A stretch of 64,000 nt of DNA, taken from a virus. The stretch is taken from positions 1-64,000 of IMG/VR virus record IMGVR_UViG_3300042430_003505; one strand, given 5' to 3'. Both the position numbers and the translations under genes were made by a program. The notes beneath the pieces were generated by a model that ran no database searches, was not told the origin of the DNA, and was given only the letters and a program-made list of their open reading frames with translations. Below, in pieces: positions 22,641-30,856 of the stretch (position 1 is the stretch's first letter; each line of letters opens with the position of its first letter).

Positions 22641-23030
22641 CTAGCTTTTAAATATTTGAGTTAATCGATCGAGTCCTGAAGAAGCAGTGTCTGAGAATCT
22701 TTGAAACTTTATCTTATATACATGAAACTCTTTTCCAGGAATCTTGATTCGCAATCGATCAAAAATATCTCTAAACTCTTCAGTGTGAGATTTTACATAC
22801 TGCCAAAAGATTCGTTCGTTCATTGGTGAAGTAAATTCCCAACGTGCATCGAAATATGTGCCGAGCTCGATAGTGGTCTCAGTCTCAAGATCTTCTAGGG
22901 ATACCCTAACCGCTCTTCGATAAGTACAATTATGATTGGGAATTCGCTTGAAATTAAGCAGTCGCCCATCAGGTAGCTCAATCGAATCCTCATAATAGAT
23001 ATCGATTAGTTTTTCCATTTCATCTGTCAT
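22641..23030 (-). CDS. hypothetical protein, 129 aa
   Basis: Mixed alpha/beta, with RAVRVSLEDLETETTIELG and a C-terminal basic FHVYKIKFQRF. No family recognised. Middle gene of a three-gene early operon. Confidence 0.55.
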   Translation of the reverse strand: MTDEMEKLIDIYYEDSIELPDGRLLNFKRIPNHNCTYRRAVRVSLEDLETETTIELGTYFDARWEFTSPMNERIFWQYVKSHTEEFRDIFDRLRIKIPGKEFHVYKIKFQRFSDTASSGLDRLTQIFKS

Positions 23031-23042
23031 ATTTATGGTGTG

Positions 23043-23252
23043 TTATTGATTACGTTTCCAATATAGTTCACCGTCTACATATATCTCCAAAACTTTGGAG
23101 TTTAAAGTAAGACGGCTACAATAGCCCTTAACATACTTGACCTTATCATAGATCAGTTTCTTACCGTTGTTCATCACCGCCATTACCTCAGATCCTCCAG
23201 GAGTAAGGCTAAGATCGTGTAATCGGTGTTCATCTTTTACTCTAATTGACAT
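23043..23252 (-). CDS. hypothetical protein, 69 aa
   Basis: Small basic beta-rich protein (KLIYDKVKYVKGYCSRLTL, LEIYVDGELYWKR). Probably an early gene; unassigned. Confidence 0.5.
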   Translation of the reverse strand: MSIRVKDEHRLHDLSLTPGGSEVMAVMNNGKKLIYDKVKYVKGYCSRLTLNSKVLEIYVDGELYWKRNQ

Positions 23253-23302
23253 AATTCTAATATTTTTTTAAAACCATTCATCTAAACTGGGGAACAGCTT
23301 AA

Positions 23303-23318
23303 GATAAATAACTAAAAT
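23303..23318 (+). promoter_or_regulatory. T4-like late promoter
   Basis: GATAAATAACTAAAAT, 27 nt before the ATG at 23330. Confidence 0.75.
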
Positions 23319-23329
23319 AATTATACACA

Positions 23330-23920
23330 ATGCCAGGTAGAGTTTTAAATTTTTTAGAATTTTCTGATAAATATTCTAACGCAAGCAGCGAACCGACTAG
23401 CATAGACGACTTAACAGGAGCAGCCGCAAATTTCGAAGAAGGCTTCGATGACGAAACATATGACCAACCACAAATAGGACCGAACAGACCTGTTTCTGGA
23501 AGCTATGAAGCAACTCCGTCTAAACCTGGAGAAGAAGGATCTCCTGCATTCTCAGCAAGCAACACTGAAGAGATGAATGCTCCAAAAGAGGAGGAAGAAG
23601 ATGAGACTGAGGAATCAGAAGAATCTGAAGAAGAAGAATCTGAAGAATCTGAAGAAGTAGAGGAAGGAAATCCTGAAGCTGGTGCAAATCCTAAAAAGAA
23701 AGTTGAAGAAGGATTTTCTTTATTAAAAGGATTTTCAAAGTTTATAAATGAAGAATATGAAGATCATGGTGACTATCCAAGTCTTTTTGATGAATATGCT
23801 GAGGAAGAAGAAGAAGAAGAGGAATACTACGATGAAGAAGAAGATGATGATGCTTGTCCGACATGTGGAGAAGCTCCAATCTCAAACGAGTACGGATACT
23901 CTTGTGGATGCAACATGTAA
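23330..23920 (+). CDS. highly acidic CTS-type protein with C-terminal zinc ribbon, 196 aa
   Basis: N-terminus MPGRVLNFLEFSDKY is CTS-like; LLKGFSKFINE is an internal CTS with cut after INE at about residue 142. Between them lies an unbroken acidic tract of Glu/Ser (EEEEDETEESEESEEEE and more), and after the second CTS another acidic tract ending in CPTCGEAP...YSCGCN, a probable zinc ribbon. Strong Glu/Asp bias recalls scaffold-core or DNA-mimic proteins. It could pack in the prohead core and be degraded or released by the protease; function unknown. Confidence 0.65.
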   Translation: MPGRVLNFLEFSDKYSNASSEPTSIDDLTGAAANFEEGFDDETYDQPQIGPNRPVSGSYEATPSKPGEEGSPAFSASNTEEMNAPKEEEEDETEESEESEEEESEESEEVEEGNPEAGANPKKKVEEGFSLLKGFSKFINEEYEDHGDYPSLFDEYAEEEEEEEEYYDEEEDDDACPTCGEAPISNEYGYSCGCNM

Positions 23921-23940
23921 AAAATCTTTAAGTTTTAGAA

Positions 23941-24543
23941 ATGGAACAGTTTACCCCAATCGTCATTGCTTTCATAACTGGAGTATTAGGCCCGGTCTTG
24001 ATTATACTAATTAAAAATCGACTAGATAAAATAGCTAAACCGGACATGTTAACTGATGCTCTTAAGACTGGTGAACTAGTTACTGCACGTATTGATCACA
24101 TAAGAGAAGATTTTAAAGCTGATCGAGTATGGATCTCTCAGTTCCATAACGGAGGGCACTTTTATCCAACTGGCAAGTCAATCGCTAAATTTAGCGTGAT
24201 TTATGAAACTGTTTCTGCAAATACACAATCAATTCAAAGCAATTTTCAAAACATTCCAGTAAATCTATTTACTAAATCAATGAATAGGTTATTAGAGGAA
24301 GATACGATTGAGATACCTGACTATAAAGATGAGACTATTCCTACATATGGCCTTAAGTATATTGCAGAAGAGTCTAATTGTAAATCTAGTTATCTTTTTT
24401 CGATAAAAACAATAGATGATAAATTTATAGGAGTCTTAGGCGTAGACTTTACTAAAAGAAAGACTAGACTTGATCAAGAAGATATTAATCACCTAATCGT
24501 TCACTCTTCCTCTTTGGGCGGAGCCTTAATGAGCACACACTAA
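23941..24543 (+). CDS. membrane-anchored GAF-like protein, 200 aa
   Basis: One N-terminal transmembrane segment (TPIVIAFITGVLGPVLIILI). The soluble part contains DRVWISQFHNGGHFY...AKFSVIYETVS and FSIKTIDDKFIGVLGVDFT, the strand order of a GAF-like sensor domain. Such TM-GAF proteins occur in phages without known role. It follows the acidic gene and probably shares its late transcript. Confidence 0.6.
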   Translation: MEQFTPIVIAFITGVLGPVLIILIKNRLDKIAKPDMLTDALKTGELVTARIDHIREDFKADRVWISQFHNGGHFYPTGKSIAKFSVIYETVSANTQSIQSNFQNIPVNLFTKSMNRLLEEDTIEIPDYKDETIPTYGLKYIAEESNCKSSYLFSIKTIDDKFIGVLGVDFTKRKTRLDQEDINHLIVHSSSLGGALMSTH

Positions 24544-24546
24544 GAT

Positions 24547-24741
24547 ATGAAGAGACTCGTAGAAAACTTTAGAGAGTTTCTAGATCTAGCTAAGATCAAT
24601 CAAGGACCGGATGGATGGACAATCTATGGAGCCAATCCCAAAAAGAAAAAGCGAAAGCTTAAAACTCGTCGTCCTCATCGTCTAGGTCGAATTGATCTTG
24701 AAAAGAGAGACGAGGATTTATCGGAGAATACTCCCAATTAA
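24547..24741 (+). CDS. small basic protein with CTS-like N-terminus, 64 aa
   Basis: MKRLVENFREFLDLAK matches the CTS pattern loosely; the rest is a Lys/Arg-rich tail (NPKKKKRKLKTRRPHRLGR) that could bind packaged DNA. Its 3' third is antisense to the next minus-strand gene. It starts 3 nt after the previous gene stop. Small basic proteins inside phage heads are known in T4 (internal proteins), which supports but does not prove the guess. Confidence 0.55.
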   Translation: MKRLVENFREFLDLAKINQGPDGWTIYGANPKKKKRKLKTRRPHRLGRIDLEKRDEDLSENTPN

Positions 24742-24916
24742 GTAGAACATCATCTAGTTCTTCATCGATAGAGATTAGAGTTTGAAAATAGGAAGAATCA
24801 TCTGACCCTTTTCCAATAATAATATTTTCTCTAATCATATCTATTTTCTTAATAATAGAATCAGTTAGTTCCTTTTTTAGAGCAGCCGATGCTGCCATAA
24901 CATCTTTTTCTTTCAT
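24659..24916 (-). CDS. hypothetical protein, 85 aa
   Basis: Helical N-terminal half (VMAASAALKKELTDSIIKKIDMIRE) and acidic C-terminus. The last 28 codons overlap the plus-strand 64-aa gene by 83 bp. A TATAATA sequence (24917-24933 region) just before the ATG supports real expression. Function unknown. Confidence 0.5.
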   Translation of the reverse strand: MKEKDVMAASAALKKELTDSIIKKIDMIRENIIIGKGSDDSSYFQTLISIDEELDDVLLNWEYSPINPRLSFQDQFDLDDEDDEF

Positions 24917-24951
24917 GGTTTATTATATCTCAAAACGGTAGATAAGTTTTA

Positions 24952-24967
24952 GAATAAATAACATTAT
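24952..24967 (+). promoter_or_regulatory. late-promoter-like box (weaker)
   Basis: GAATAAATAACATTAT, 34 nt before the ATG at 24986. Good octamer but longer spacing than usual. Confidence 0.45.
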
Positions 24968-24985
24968 AAAATAAACCTTTGAAAT

Positions 24986-25450
24986 ATGCGAATTAAGAGA
25001 CTTTATGAGGCTGATGATATTCAACAGATGCCTATGAACGGACAAGCACCAGCTGCAATGCCTCAAGCTGCACCACAAATGCCAGACATGGCTCCACCAA
25101 CTCCAGTACAATCACCGGCGGAGATGATGCCAGATTTTAGCTTTGAGGAAGAGCCACATGGAAAAAAAGAAGACCCGCAAGAGGCTTTACCTCAGCCTGA
25201 TGTGATGAACTTGACTATTCAAGAACTAATGGATCGTTGCCAAAGCATCAATCCTTTGGTATGCATGGGATTGGAGCAATTTATCAACTCAAATAAGGAT
25301 GCAATCATGAGCCAAACTACAGGAGATTCTCCTGAAGAGGATGTATTAGATACTGAGACTGATCTTAACTTTTCAAAACAAATGGAACCACAAGCTCCTG
25401 AATTTTCACTAGATCAGCCGGCTGCAGAGTTAGACTTTCCACAAGAATAA
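24986..25450 (+). CDS. Pro/Met/Gln-rich protein with short CTS-like start, 154 aa
   Basis: Begins MRIKRLYEADD, with a very short CTS-like peptide (cut possible after YEA). Residues 15-75 are Pro/Ala/Met-rich and disordered; residues 75-110 form a helix with NLTIQELMDRCQSINPLVCMGLEQFINS. No known domain. Followed after 3 nt by the CphA-like gene. Confidence 0.55.
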   Translation: MRIKRLYEADDIQQMPMNGQAPAAMPQAAPQMPDMAPPTPVQSPAEMMPDFSFEEEPHGKKEDPQEALPQPDVMNLTIQELMDRCQSINPLVCMGLEQFINSNKDAIMSQTTGDSPEEDVLDTETDLNFSKQMEPQAPEFSLDQPAAELDFPQE

Positions 25451-25453
25451 TCA

Positions 25454-26191
25454 GTGAAGATAGAATCGATTAAGATAATCGATGGTAAGAATCGATGGAG
25501 TGAGTCTAGGAAAAAGTTAGTTCATATAGTATTGGATTTAGGCAAATATGAAGAATTGCCTTCAAATAAAATACCTGGATTCTATGAAAGACTTAAGAAA
25601 TACATTCCGACTCTACAGAAACATCGATGCTCAGTAGGAAGAGCTGGAGGATTCTTTAAAAGGGTAAAAGAGGGTACATGGATGGGTCATATTATTGAAC
25701 ACATAGCCCTAGAACTTCAGACTCTTGCTGAAATGGAAACTGGATGGGGTAGAACAAGAGGAGTAAAAGGAAAGATTGGGATATACAATGTTGTTTTTGA
25801 ATATGTGGATGCAGACTGCGGAAAGACTGCGGCAAATGAAGCGATTCGGGTGGTTAAGGAAATAATCGCTGATCGTGATCCAAAGATAGATGGAATAGTC
25901 TCAAAATTAAAAAAGATGAAGAAAAAAAGATTAGACGAAGGTTTTGGTGCTATTTCAATGGAACCAGATACGGCAAAACGAATACTTGAACCTGATACCT
26001 CACGTGCAAGCGCTATGATGTTTTATTCGGGATCATCTGGGACCGTTCCAACTCACTGGAATAATTCTCCGTTCCTTGCGGGAAGAAGTGGGGGCAGCGC
26101 ATTCGGATCTAATCCTAGAGCAGACAAAAAGACTAGAGTAATGTCATACCAAGAATTTGTGGAGGCTCATAAGAAGTTTACGAATAAATAA
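25454..26191 (+). CDS. cyanophycin synthetase N-domain-like protein, 245 aa
   Basis: GTG start. Residues 1-135 match the N-terminal domain of cyanophycin synthetase CphA closely: RWSESRKKLVHIVLDLG, LPSNKIPGFYERLKKYIPTL, KHRCSVGRAGGFFKRV, EGTWMGHIIEHIALELQTLA and GWGRTRGVKGKIGIYNVVFEY. The ATP-grasp and Mur-ligase-like catalytic domains of CphA are absent. After a Lys-rich linker there is a low-complexity segment and a C-terminal MSYQEFVEAHKKF, a CTS-like motif at the wrong end. The N-domain normally binds the growing polymer; here it may bind a poly-amino-acid or be repurposed as a virion protein. Function unproven. Confidence 0.75.
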   Translation: MKIESIKIIDGKNRWSESRKKLVHIVLDLGKYEELPSNKIPGFYERLKKYIPTLQKHRCSVGRAGGFFKRVKEGTWMGHIIEHIALELQTLAEMETGWGRTRGVKGKIGIYNVVFEYVDADCGKTAANEAIRVVKEIIADRDPKIDGIVSKLKKMKKKRLDEGFGAISMEPDTAKRILEPDTSRASAMMFYSGSSGTVPTHWNNSPFLAGRSGGSAFGSNPRADKKTRVMSYQEFVEAHKKFTNK

Positions 26192-26197
26192 TAAAAA
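26182..26197 (+). promoter_or_regulatory. T4-like late promoter
   Basis: GAATAAATAATAAAAA, 28 nt before the ATG at 26210, overlapping the end of the preceding gene. Confidence 0.7.
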
Positions 26198-26209
26198 AGA
26201 GAGAATTAA

Positions 26210-26512
26210 ATGGCTTACGTAAAGAGTTTTAAGAGCTTTCAAAATGCTGAAGAAAAGGCATCCAAAGAGGTCGAAGCTGGTGCAAATCCTCAAATGATTA
26301 AGGAGGAGGACGTAATGCTGACCGACCCTACATTAAAGGACTTAAGCGCAAAGATATTACAATACAAGACTCAAATAAACCTTTGGGAAAAAGCAATCGA
26401 GGAACGTAAAAAAGTATTGGGCGATACTCTTGCCAAAAACGCAGCAGCCGCTCAAAACGCAGCTGCAAACCAGCCACAGGCACCAACTCCAACACCAGCA
26501 CCCACTGCATAA
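26210..26512 (+). CDS. CTS-like protein, 100 aa
   Basis: MAYVKSFKSFQNAEEKASKE: CTS-like, with FKSFQNAEE. The middle is a coiled-coil candidate (LKDLSAKILQYKTQINLWEKAIEERKKVL), and the end is Ala/Pro-rich. Stop overlaps the ATG of the next gene by one base. Possibly a scaffold or internal protein. Confidence 0.6.
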   Translation: MAYVKSFKSFQNAEEKASKEVEAGANPQMIKEEDVMLTDPTLKDLSAKILQYKTQINLWEKAIEERKKVLGDTLAKNAAAAQNAAANQPQAPTPTPAPTA

Positions 26513-26955
26513 TGGAAAGAAAGATAAAAACATATCATCAATACATAAATGAATCGACTAAAGAAGTTGTATACCCAACTAATTTTAAAGGCATGGTACA
26601 GGGCGCACTTGGTGGACTATATACTTCGATTATGGCTATAGCTAGGGAGCTAGCAAATGAGAAGGCTGCCCGAAATCCAAGCAGATATGATGGTAATGTT
26701 CAGGAAGTTGACATCACCAGAGCAATGAACATGATCTTTCATAGTGATTGGAAAAAGAAGATGAAATCACAAGCGTTGGATCAAGTAATGAAGAGTTCAA
26801 TGGAAAGAGCCGGCAAGCAGGACACAGTAATAGCGAAAAAGAACCAACGAGCTATGGGTAGAATGATGGGGGACAAAGAATTTAACTTGAATGTTGATAA
26901 ATCGAGCGTTAGATTTAGTGACGAAAAAGGAAATGGTACTGGTAAAAATCAATAA
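26512..26955 (+). CDS. CTS protein, 147 aa
   Basis: MERKIKTYHQYINE then Ser: a clear CTS. The body is mostly basic and helical (VQGALGGLYTSIMAIARELANEKAARNP and MKSQALDQVMKSSMERAGKQD). No domain recognised. Translationally coupled to the preceding gene. Confidence 0.65.
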   Translation: MERKIKTYHQYINESTKEVVYPTNFKGMVQGALGGLYTSIMAIARELANEKAARNPSRYDGNVQEVDITRAMNMIFHSDWKKKMKSQALDQVMKSSMERAGKQDTVIAKKNQRAMGRMMGDKEFNLNVDKSSVRFSDEKGNGTGKNQ

Positions 26956-26961
26956 TATAAG

Positions 26962-27696
26962 ATGACGGAACTACAGTTAATCACCGATATAAATGATGAG
27001 ATCACCTTCTCGGGTGCTTTACCTTACGGTCTTCCAGAAAAGGAAATCAAACGTATCATTGAAAACGATTCAAGATACTTTTGGGATAACTGGAGACATG
27101 CTGTTGAGAGCAGATATCTGCTTCTACCTTTAGAGCTATTTCAAAATGCTACGTTTAAGAAGTTTAGACAAATCCAATTACCTGACTGTGTACAGTTCGT
27201 TGTCGATTTTAAGGAGGCAAAGGGAGGATCCATCTTTGGGACAATTGATAGAGACTTTGCCGAACAGAAATTTATAGGTTCGGAGCTATTTTTAACTCCC
27301 TTCATTGGGGAGAGCATCATGTATAGGACAGTAATGTTCTCGTTTCTAGACATAACTAAAGCAATGGTTCTAGATACGATTGCGTATGATTATAATAAGA
27401 ACAGTAAACTTTTAGGTGTGGTAGGTAGAACTCCTAAAACAAATGCAGTAATTAAAGTATTTAAAAAACTGGACCAGGACAAGTTATTTGAAGACGAGAT
27501 GTTTCAACGATATGTTCGTGCTCATGCAAAGGTAAGACTTGCACATATGCTCCAGTCATTTGACTACACTTTACCTGGAGGAGTCAAGGTAAATTATCAA
27601 AATATCGTTACCGTTGCTGAAAAAGAAATGGAAGACGTTAAGGCGATGATGAAGGGCGAAAATACGCCCGATTGGTTTTATCTTACTAGACAATAA
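26962..27696 (+). CDS. putative virion structural protein, 244 aa
   Basis: No CTS. Mixed alpha/beta, with RIIENDSRYFWDNWRHAVESRY and a C-terminal EKEMEDVKAMMKGENTPDWFYL. It directly precedes the gp25-like baseplate gene in the same transcript, so a tail or neck role is likely; I could not match a specific T4 protein. Confidence 0.6.
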   Translation: MTELQLITDINDEITFSGALPYGLPEKEIKRIIENDSRYFWDNWRHAVESRYLLLPLELFQNATFKKFRQIQLPDCVQFVVDFKEAKGGSIFGTIDRDFAEQKFIGSELFLTPFIGESIMYRTVMFSFLDITKAMVLDTIAYDYNKNSKLLGVVGRTPKTNAVIKVFKKLDQDKLFEDEMFQRYVRAHAKVRLAHMLQSFDYTLPGGVKVNYQNIVTVAEKEMEDVKAMMKGENTPDWFYLTRQ

Positions 27697-27705
27697 TTAT
27701 TTAAT

Positions 27706-28083
27706 ATGGCAAGCCTTAGAGACTTTTATACCCGAACTGATGAGGATCCTAAATACTTAGGCGATCGTTTAGAGATTAGTGATGAATTAGAGTCTGCGAT
27801 ACAGCAAGTAAAGATGACTCTATTTACCCGAAAGGGAGAGGTTCTAGGAGAACCCGACTTTGGAATAGAATTAGATAATTATCTTTTTGAATATTCGATC
27901 GATCCTAGTCGATTGGGTAAAGATGCAACTGGTCAAATCAATAAGTATGTAGCAGAAGCACGAAAAAGAAAGATAACTGTTTCTCCTTCACTATATCCGG
28001 ATGACAAGGCCAATCGTGACATTTTCGTACTTCTTATCGACATACCTGAGACAAAGAACTCCTTTGCTCTATTCTACGACTAA
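27706..28083 (+). CDS. gp25-like baseplate wedge protein, 125 aa
   Basis: Residues about 25-70 (ELESAIQQVKMTLFTRKGEVLGEPDFGIELDNYLFE) show the gp25/W family pattern I..I..lL.T..GE....P.FG..L...lF, with the EPR-like core as GEPDFG. Gp25 initiates sheath assembly on the baseplate wedge. Length fits T4 gp25. Overlaps the convergent gene by 4 bp. Confidence 0.85.
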   Translation: MASLRDFYTRTDEDPKYLGDRLEISDELESAIQQVKMTLFTRKGEVLGEPDFGIELDNYLFEYSIDPSRLGKDATGQINKYVAEARKRKITVSPSLYPDDKANRDIFVLLIDIPETKNSFALFYD

Positions 28084-28460
28084 TCTTCCAATAAATTAAT
28101 CACAGATAGGATAGATCTTATATTTCTCTGTTCGTTTGAGTGGCTCTCAATTGAGATTCTGATAAGATCTAACTTGTGAGAATGTTCAGACTTCTCACTA
28201 TATAAAGCAGATAGTGTTAAGTCATCCTTAGAATCAGTCAAGAAAGCAATTTTCCTAGCTTCATCATTAGAATAGATCTTTTTACCATTTTCATCCAATG
28301 CTGAATTGATCTCAGATTTAATTTCAGATTCTCTCTGAACGATCTTTTCTGAGATGAGTTGGATTCCATCATTAGTAACCAAAGCCTTAAGCTGTAGGTC
28401 TGAGATTTCAACAGGAAGGACAGTTAGCCTGTTGATTAAGTCATTTAATTTTTCTTTCAT
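28080..28460 (-). CDS. hypothetical coiled-coil protein, 126 aa
   Basis: Helical, charged, with several heptad-like runs (LNDLINRLTVLPVEISDLQLKAL and SEKSEHSHKLDLIRISIESHSNEQRNI). Not recognised. Preceded by an early-type promoter (28473-28488), so it belongs with the early small-gene set rather than with the portal gene. Confidence 0.55.
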   Translation of the reverse strand: MKEKLNDLINRLTVLPVEISDLQLKALVTNDGIQLISEKIVQRESEIKSEINSALDENGKKIYSNDEARKIAFLTDSKDDLTLSALYSEKSEHSHKLDLIRISIESHSNEQRNIRSILSVINLLED

Positions 28461-28472
28461 AAGTATAATTTT

Positions 28473-28488
28473 TAACTATTATACTTAA
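28473..28488 (-). promoter_or_regulatory. early-type promoter (AGTATAATAGTTA)
   Basis: Minus-strand TTAAGTATAATAGTTA, ahead of the coiled-coil gene. Confidence 0.5.
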
Positions 28489-28501
28489 TTAAATGGTTAG
28501 A

Positions 28502-30226
28502 TTAAAGTTGACCTTCGCCAGAAGTCTCGCCTCCGTCTTTTACCTCACTACCTCCGCCTTCAGCGGCAGCTGCAGCTGGAGCAGCGGCTGCACCTCCTCC
28601 ACCTGGAGCAGCACCACCTGGAGCAGCACCACCTGGAGGTGGCGGCATCTCTTCAGACTCTTCCGCATCCGGTTTCTGATCGAACCATGCAAGGTTTGAC
28701 TTGATTTCGGAATCTGTCATTTTTAATTCTTCTCTGATCAAGTATTCGGTAGAGAAATATGGAGTACCGTCGTCTTTCATGACTCCTTTTTTGGCTTGGA
28801 ACGAAGCTATTCGTTTGGCTTCTATCTCGTTCTTCTTCATTTCCTCAAACACGTTATCGTTGTAATACTTGATCCCAATAGCGTTATTAAACTTATAGTC
28901 TTCTGCAAGTTCTGGAAAGTCTAGACACATTTGCAAATACCAAGGTTTTACCATCATCTCTGAAAAAGCAGTTCGTAACCTATTAATAAATTTTTGATAA
29001 CGAACTTCCTCCCTAGTGATACCCTCAGCGTTTAGAGTAAATGCACCCATTCCAGATTGGCCTTCCCATCTTGAATAAGGAATCTTGGAGTCCATCTTTA
29101 ATTTTTTATAGAAATAGTTTAGGAGCTCTGATCCTGAAAGGTTTGGACCTGGCGTCTGTAGGGCTTCTATTTTTACCTGCTGATTCTGATCGTTTACTGG
29201 CAGGATGTAGTTTTTATAGAATAAGATATTTGGTTTACCATCAACATTAAGCTCTCCGGAATCTCCGTTAAAGTAGATGTCTTCCTTAAACATGTTTAGG
29301 AATTCACGAACATCTTCTTGACCCTTTTGAAAACTTTTACTTCCAATCGGTACAGTTGTTGTTAATCGAATTGGAGCATTCATAACATGCCAAATAACTT
29401 TACTATGTTCGATTATTCGAAGTAGGTTAAAGGATCTGATTAGACGCTCAACAAAACTTACTCGTTTTGTTCTAAAATGATTGGCATATGAAATATAGAT
29501 TACTTGAGAGTCATTAAGAACCCTGGTTGAACCAGTCTGCTGGTCGTATTGTAACCATTGTAAAAATATCTTGCCCTTAGCATCTTTCTGTAACTGAGGA
29601 GCTATGCTGGCGGGATCCAATTCCTTAAATCCTATTATCTCTTTAGGTTTATCTAAGTTATCATAGATGATCTCAAAAGAAAGGTGGCCTTCGACTAAGA
29701 ATTGGAAAGCATACTGCCAGGCTGATATTCCTTCTCCAAAGCTCCATGCATTATAGATACGTTCAAAGTTATCATGATACTTTTTAAGTACCTTTTCCTG
29801 AAAGTTTAGACGTTCCTCTTTGGTGTCTCCTCGATAGAGAATCTTTCCAGTAAGGTCCTTTGCATACACAAACCTTTGCTCTTCATCATATACGATCATG
29901 TCATCAACAATGGTCTCAAGAATAAACTCAATCTCACCATTTGCCGCAACGTCTCTTAGTCTCTCTCTTTTTACCACATAGTCTAACTGAAAAAATGCAA
30001 TGGCTTTAGTTCTTAATTGTGATGTAGTATCTGAGATTGCCATCGAAAACTTAAGTAGCTCATCGTTTGCATTGAGTCTAGAAGTCCTAGACTGTAGCTG
30101 ACCCTCAATAAAACCAATTGCCTGTGAGTTTCTAAGCAAAAGGTCCTCGTGTCGAGTACCAAACTTACTGAGGCTCGATAAGGTACCGTTTGTTTTTCTT
30201 CCTGATGTGTCTAAGAATCCACTCAT
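28502..30226 (-). CDS. portal vertex protein (gp20-like), 574 aa
   Basis: Shows gp20 landmarks: LVEGHLSFEIIYDN followed by IIGFKELDPASIAPQL, then RVSFVERLIRSFNLLRIIEHSKVIWHVMNAPIRL corresponding to the T4 LKPWNQLRMLEDALVIYRLTRAP stretch, KEDIYFNGDSGEL, and the crown-proximal KVEALQTPGPNL-type sequence followed by KMDSKIPYSRWEG. Length is slightly above T4 gp20 (524 aa as I recall), with a Gly/Ala/Pro-rich C-terminal tail. It forms the dodecameric DNA gate. Sits in a minus-strand operon with 30228 and the gp4-like gene. Confidence 0.9.
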   Translation of the reverse strand: MSGFLDTSGRKTNGTLSSLSKFGTRHEDLLLRNSQAIGFIEGQLQSRTSRLNANDELLKFSMAISDTTSQLRTKAIAFFQLDYVVKRERLRDVAANGEIEFILETIVDDMIVYDEEQRFVYAKDLTGKILYRGDTKEERLNFQEKVLKKYHDNFERIYNAWSFGEGISAWQYAFQFLVEGHLSFEIIYDNLDKPKEIIGFKELDPASIAPQLQKDAKGKIFLQWLQYDQQTGSTRVLNDSQVIYISYANHFRTKRVSFVERLIRSFNLLRIIEHSKVIWHVMNAPIRLTTTVPIGSKSFQKGQEDVREFLNMFKEDIYFNGDSGELNVDGKPNILFYKNYILPVNDQNQQVKIEALQTPGPNLSGSELLNYFYKKLKMDSKIPYSRWEGQSGMGAFTLNAEGITREEVRYQKFINRLRTAFSEMMVKPWYLQMCLDFPELAEDYKFNNAIGIKYYNDNVFEEMKKNEIEAKRIASFQAKKGVMKDDGTPYFSTEYLIREELKMTDSEIKSNLAWFDQKPDAEESEEMPPPPGGAAPGGAAPGGGGAAAAPAAAAAEGGGSEVKDGGETSGEGQL

Positions 30227-30227
30227 A

Positions 30228-30848
30228 TTATGTTAAAGTATTTGTTAAAAAGTCTTCGTAGACCTTTGTCAGATCAATTGGATCTGGATAGAGACCGTCC
30301 ACTGTAAGCGTAGGGTTGACTAGCATACCAAATCGGTCCCAGTCAATCAGCTTTGCCTCTAGCACCTGATCCATATCATATTTATTTATTGCGTAATTTA
30401 GGTTGTTTACTCCAAGTATGGTGCTTAATGCAGTTGGAGTGATTAGGTAGAATCGTTGATCAATCAATCGACGCTCCTCAATAGGTCGTAAGTTTCCGTC
30501 CTTGTCAAAAAGGTTGTTTAGCCCATTGAGCTGTGAAAACTTCCAATATGCCTCAAGGATCTTTGCGCTGGCTCGAGGAGGCATGACTTTTAGATTTAAG
30601 ATAAGAGCAGTCTCCTTCCAGTTATCATGAAAAAGAAGCAAACCGACTGGATTTAGATCTAGGTAGTTCTTACCTGTTAGTGCATGGACATATTCCTCAT
30701 TTAATGAGGGAACCATTACCTGTGTCTTAAAGTAATAAAACCTACCTGGAATAACTTCGCCTCTTTTTTGAGGGATGCCGAAATCTTTAGCTACAACATT
30801 AAGAGGTAGTGTTCCGTTATTCTTAGGTATGTTATTAAAATCCTTCAC
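30228..30848 (-). CDS. unknown protein of the portal operon, 206 aa
   Basis: No motif recognised. Starts MKDFNNIPKNNGT; contains GRFYYFKTQVMVPSLNEEYVHALTG and ILNLKVMPPRASAKILEAYWKFSQ. Position between portal and gp4-like gene (1 nt and 8 nt gaps) argues for head or neck assembly. Confidence 0.6.
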   Translation of the reverse strand: MKDFNNIPKNNGTLPLNVVAKDFGIPQKRGEVIPGRFYYFKTQVMVPSLNEEYVHALTGKNYLDLNPVGLLLFHDNWKETALILNLKVMPPRASAKILEAYWKFSQLNGLNNLFDKDGNLRPIEERRLIDQRFYLITPTALSTILGVNNLNYAINKYDMDQVLEAKLIDWDRFGMLVNPTLTVDGLYPDPIDLTKVYEDFLTNTLT

Positions 30849-30856
30849 CTAATATT

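Noticed and set aside
23748-24014. ORF of 88 codons in another frame (Met/Lys-rich)
   Set aside because: Out-of-frame shadow of the acidic 23330 gene; its composition mirrors the GAA repeats.
28493-28699. Ser/Trp-rich plus-strand ORF
   Set aside because: Antisense shadow of the portal's Gly/Ala/Pro-rich tail.
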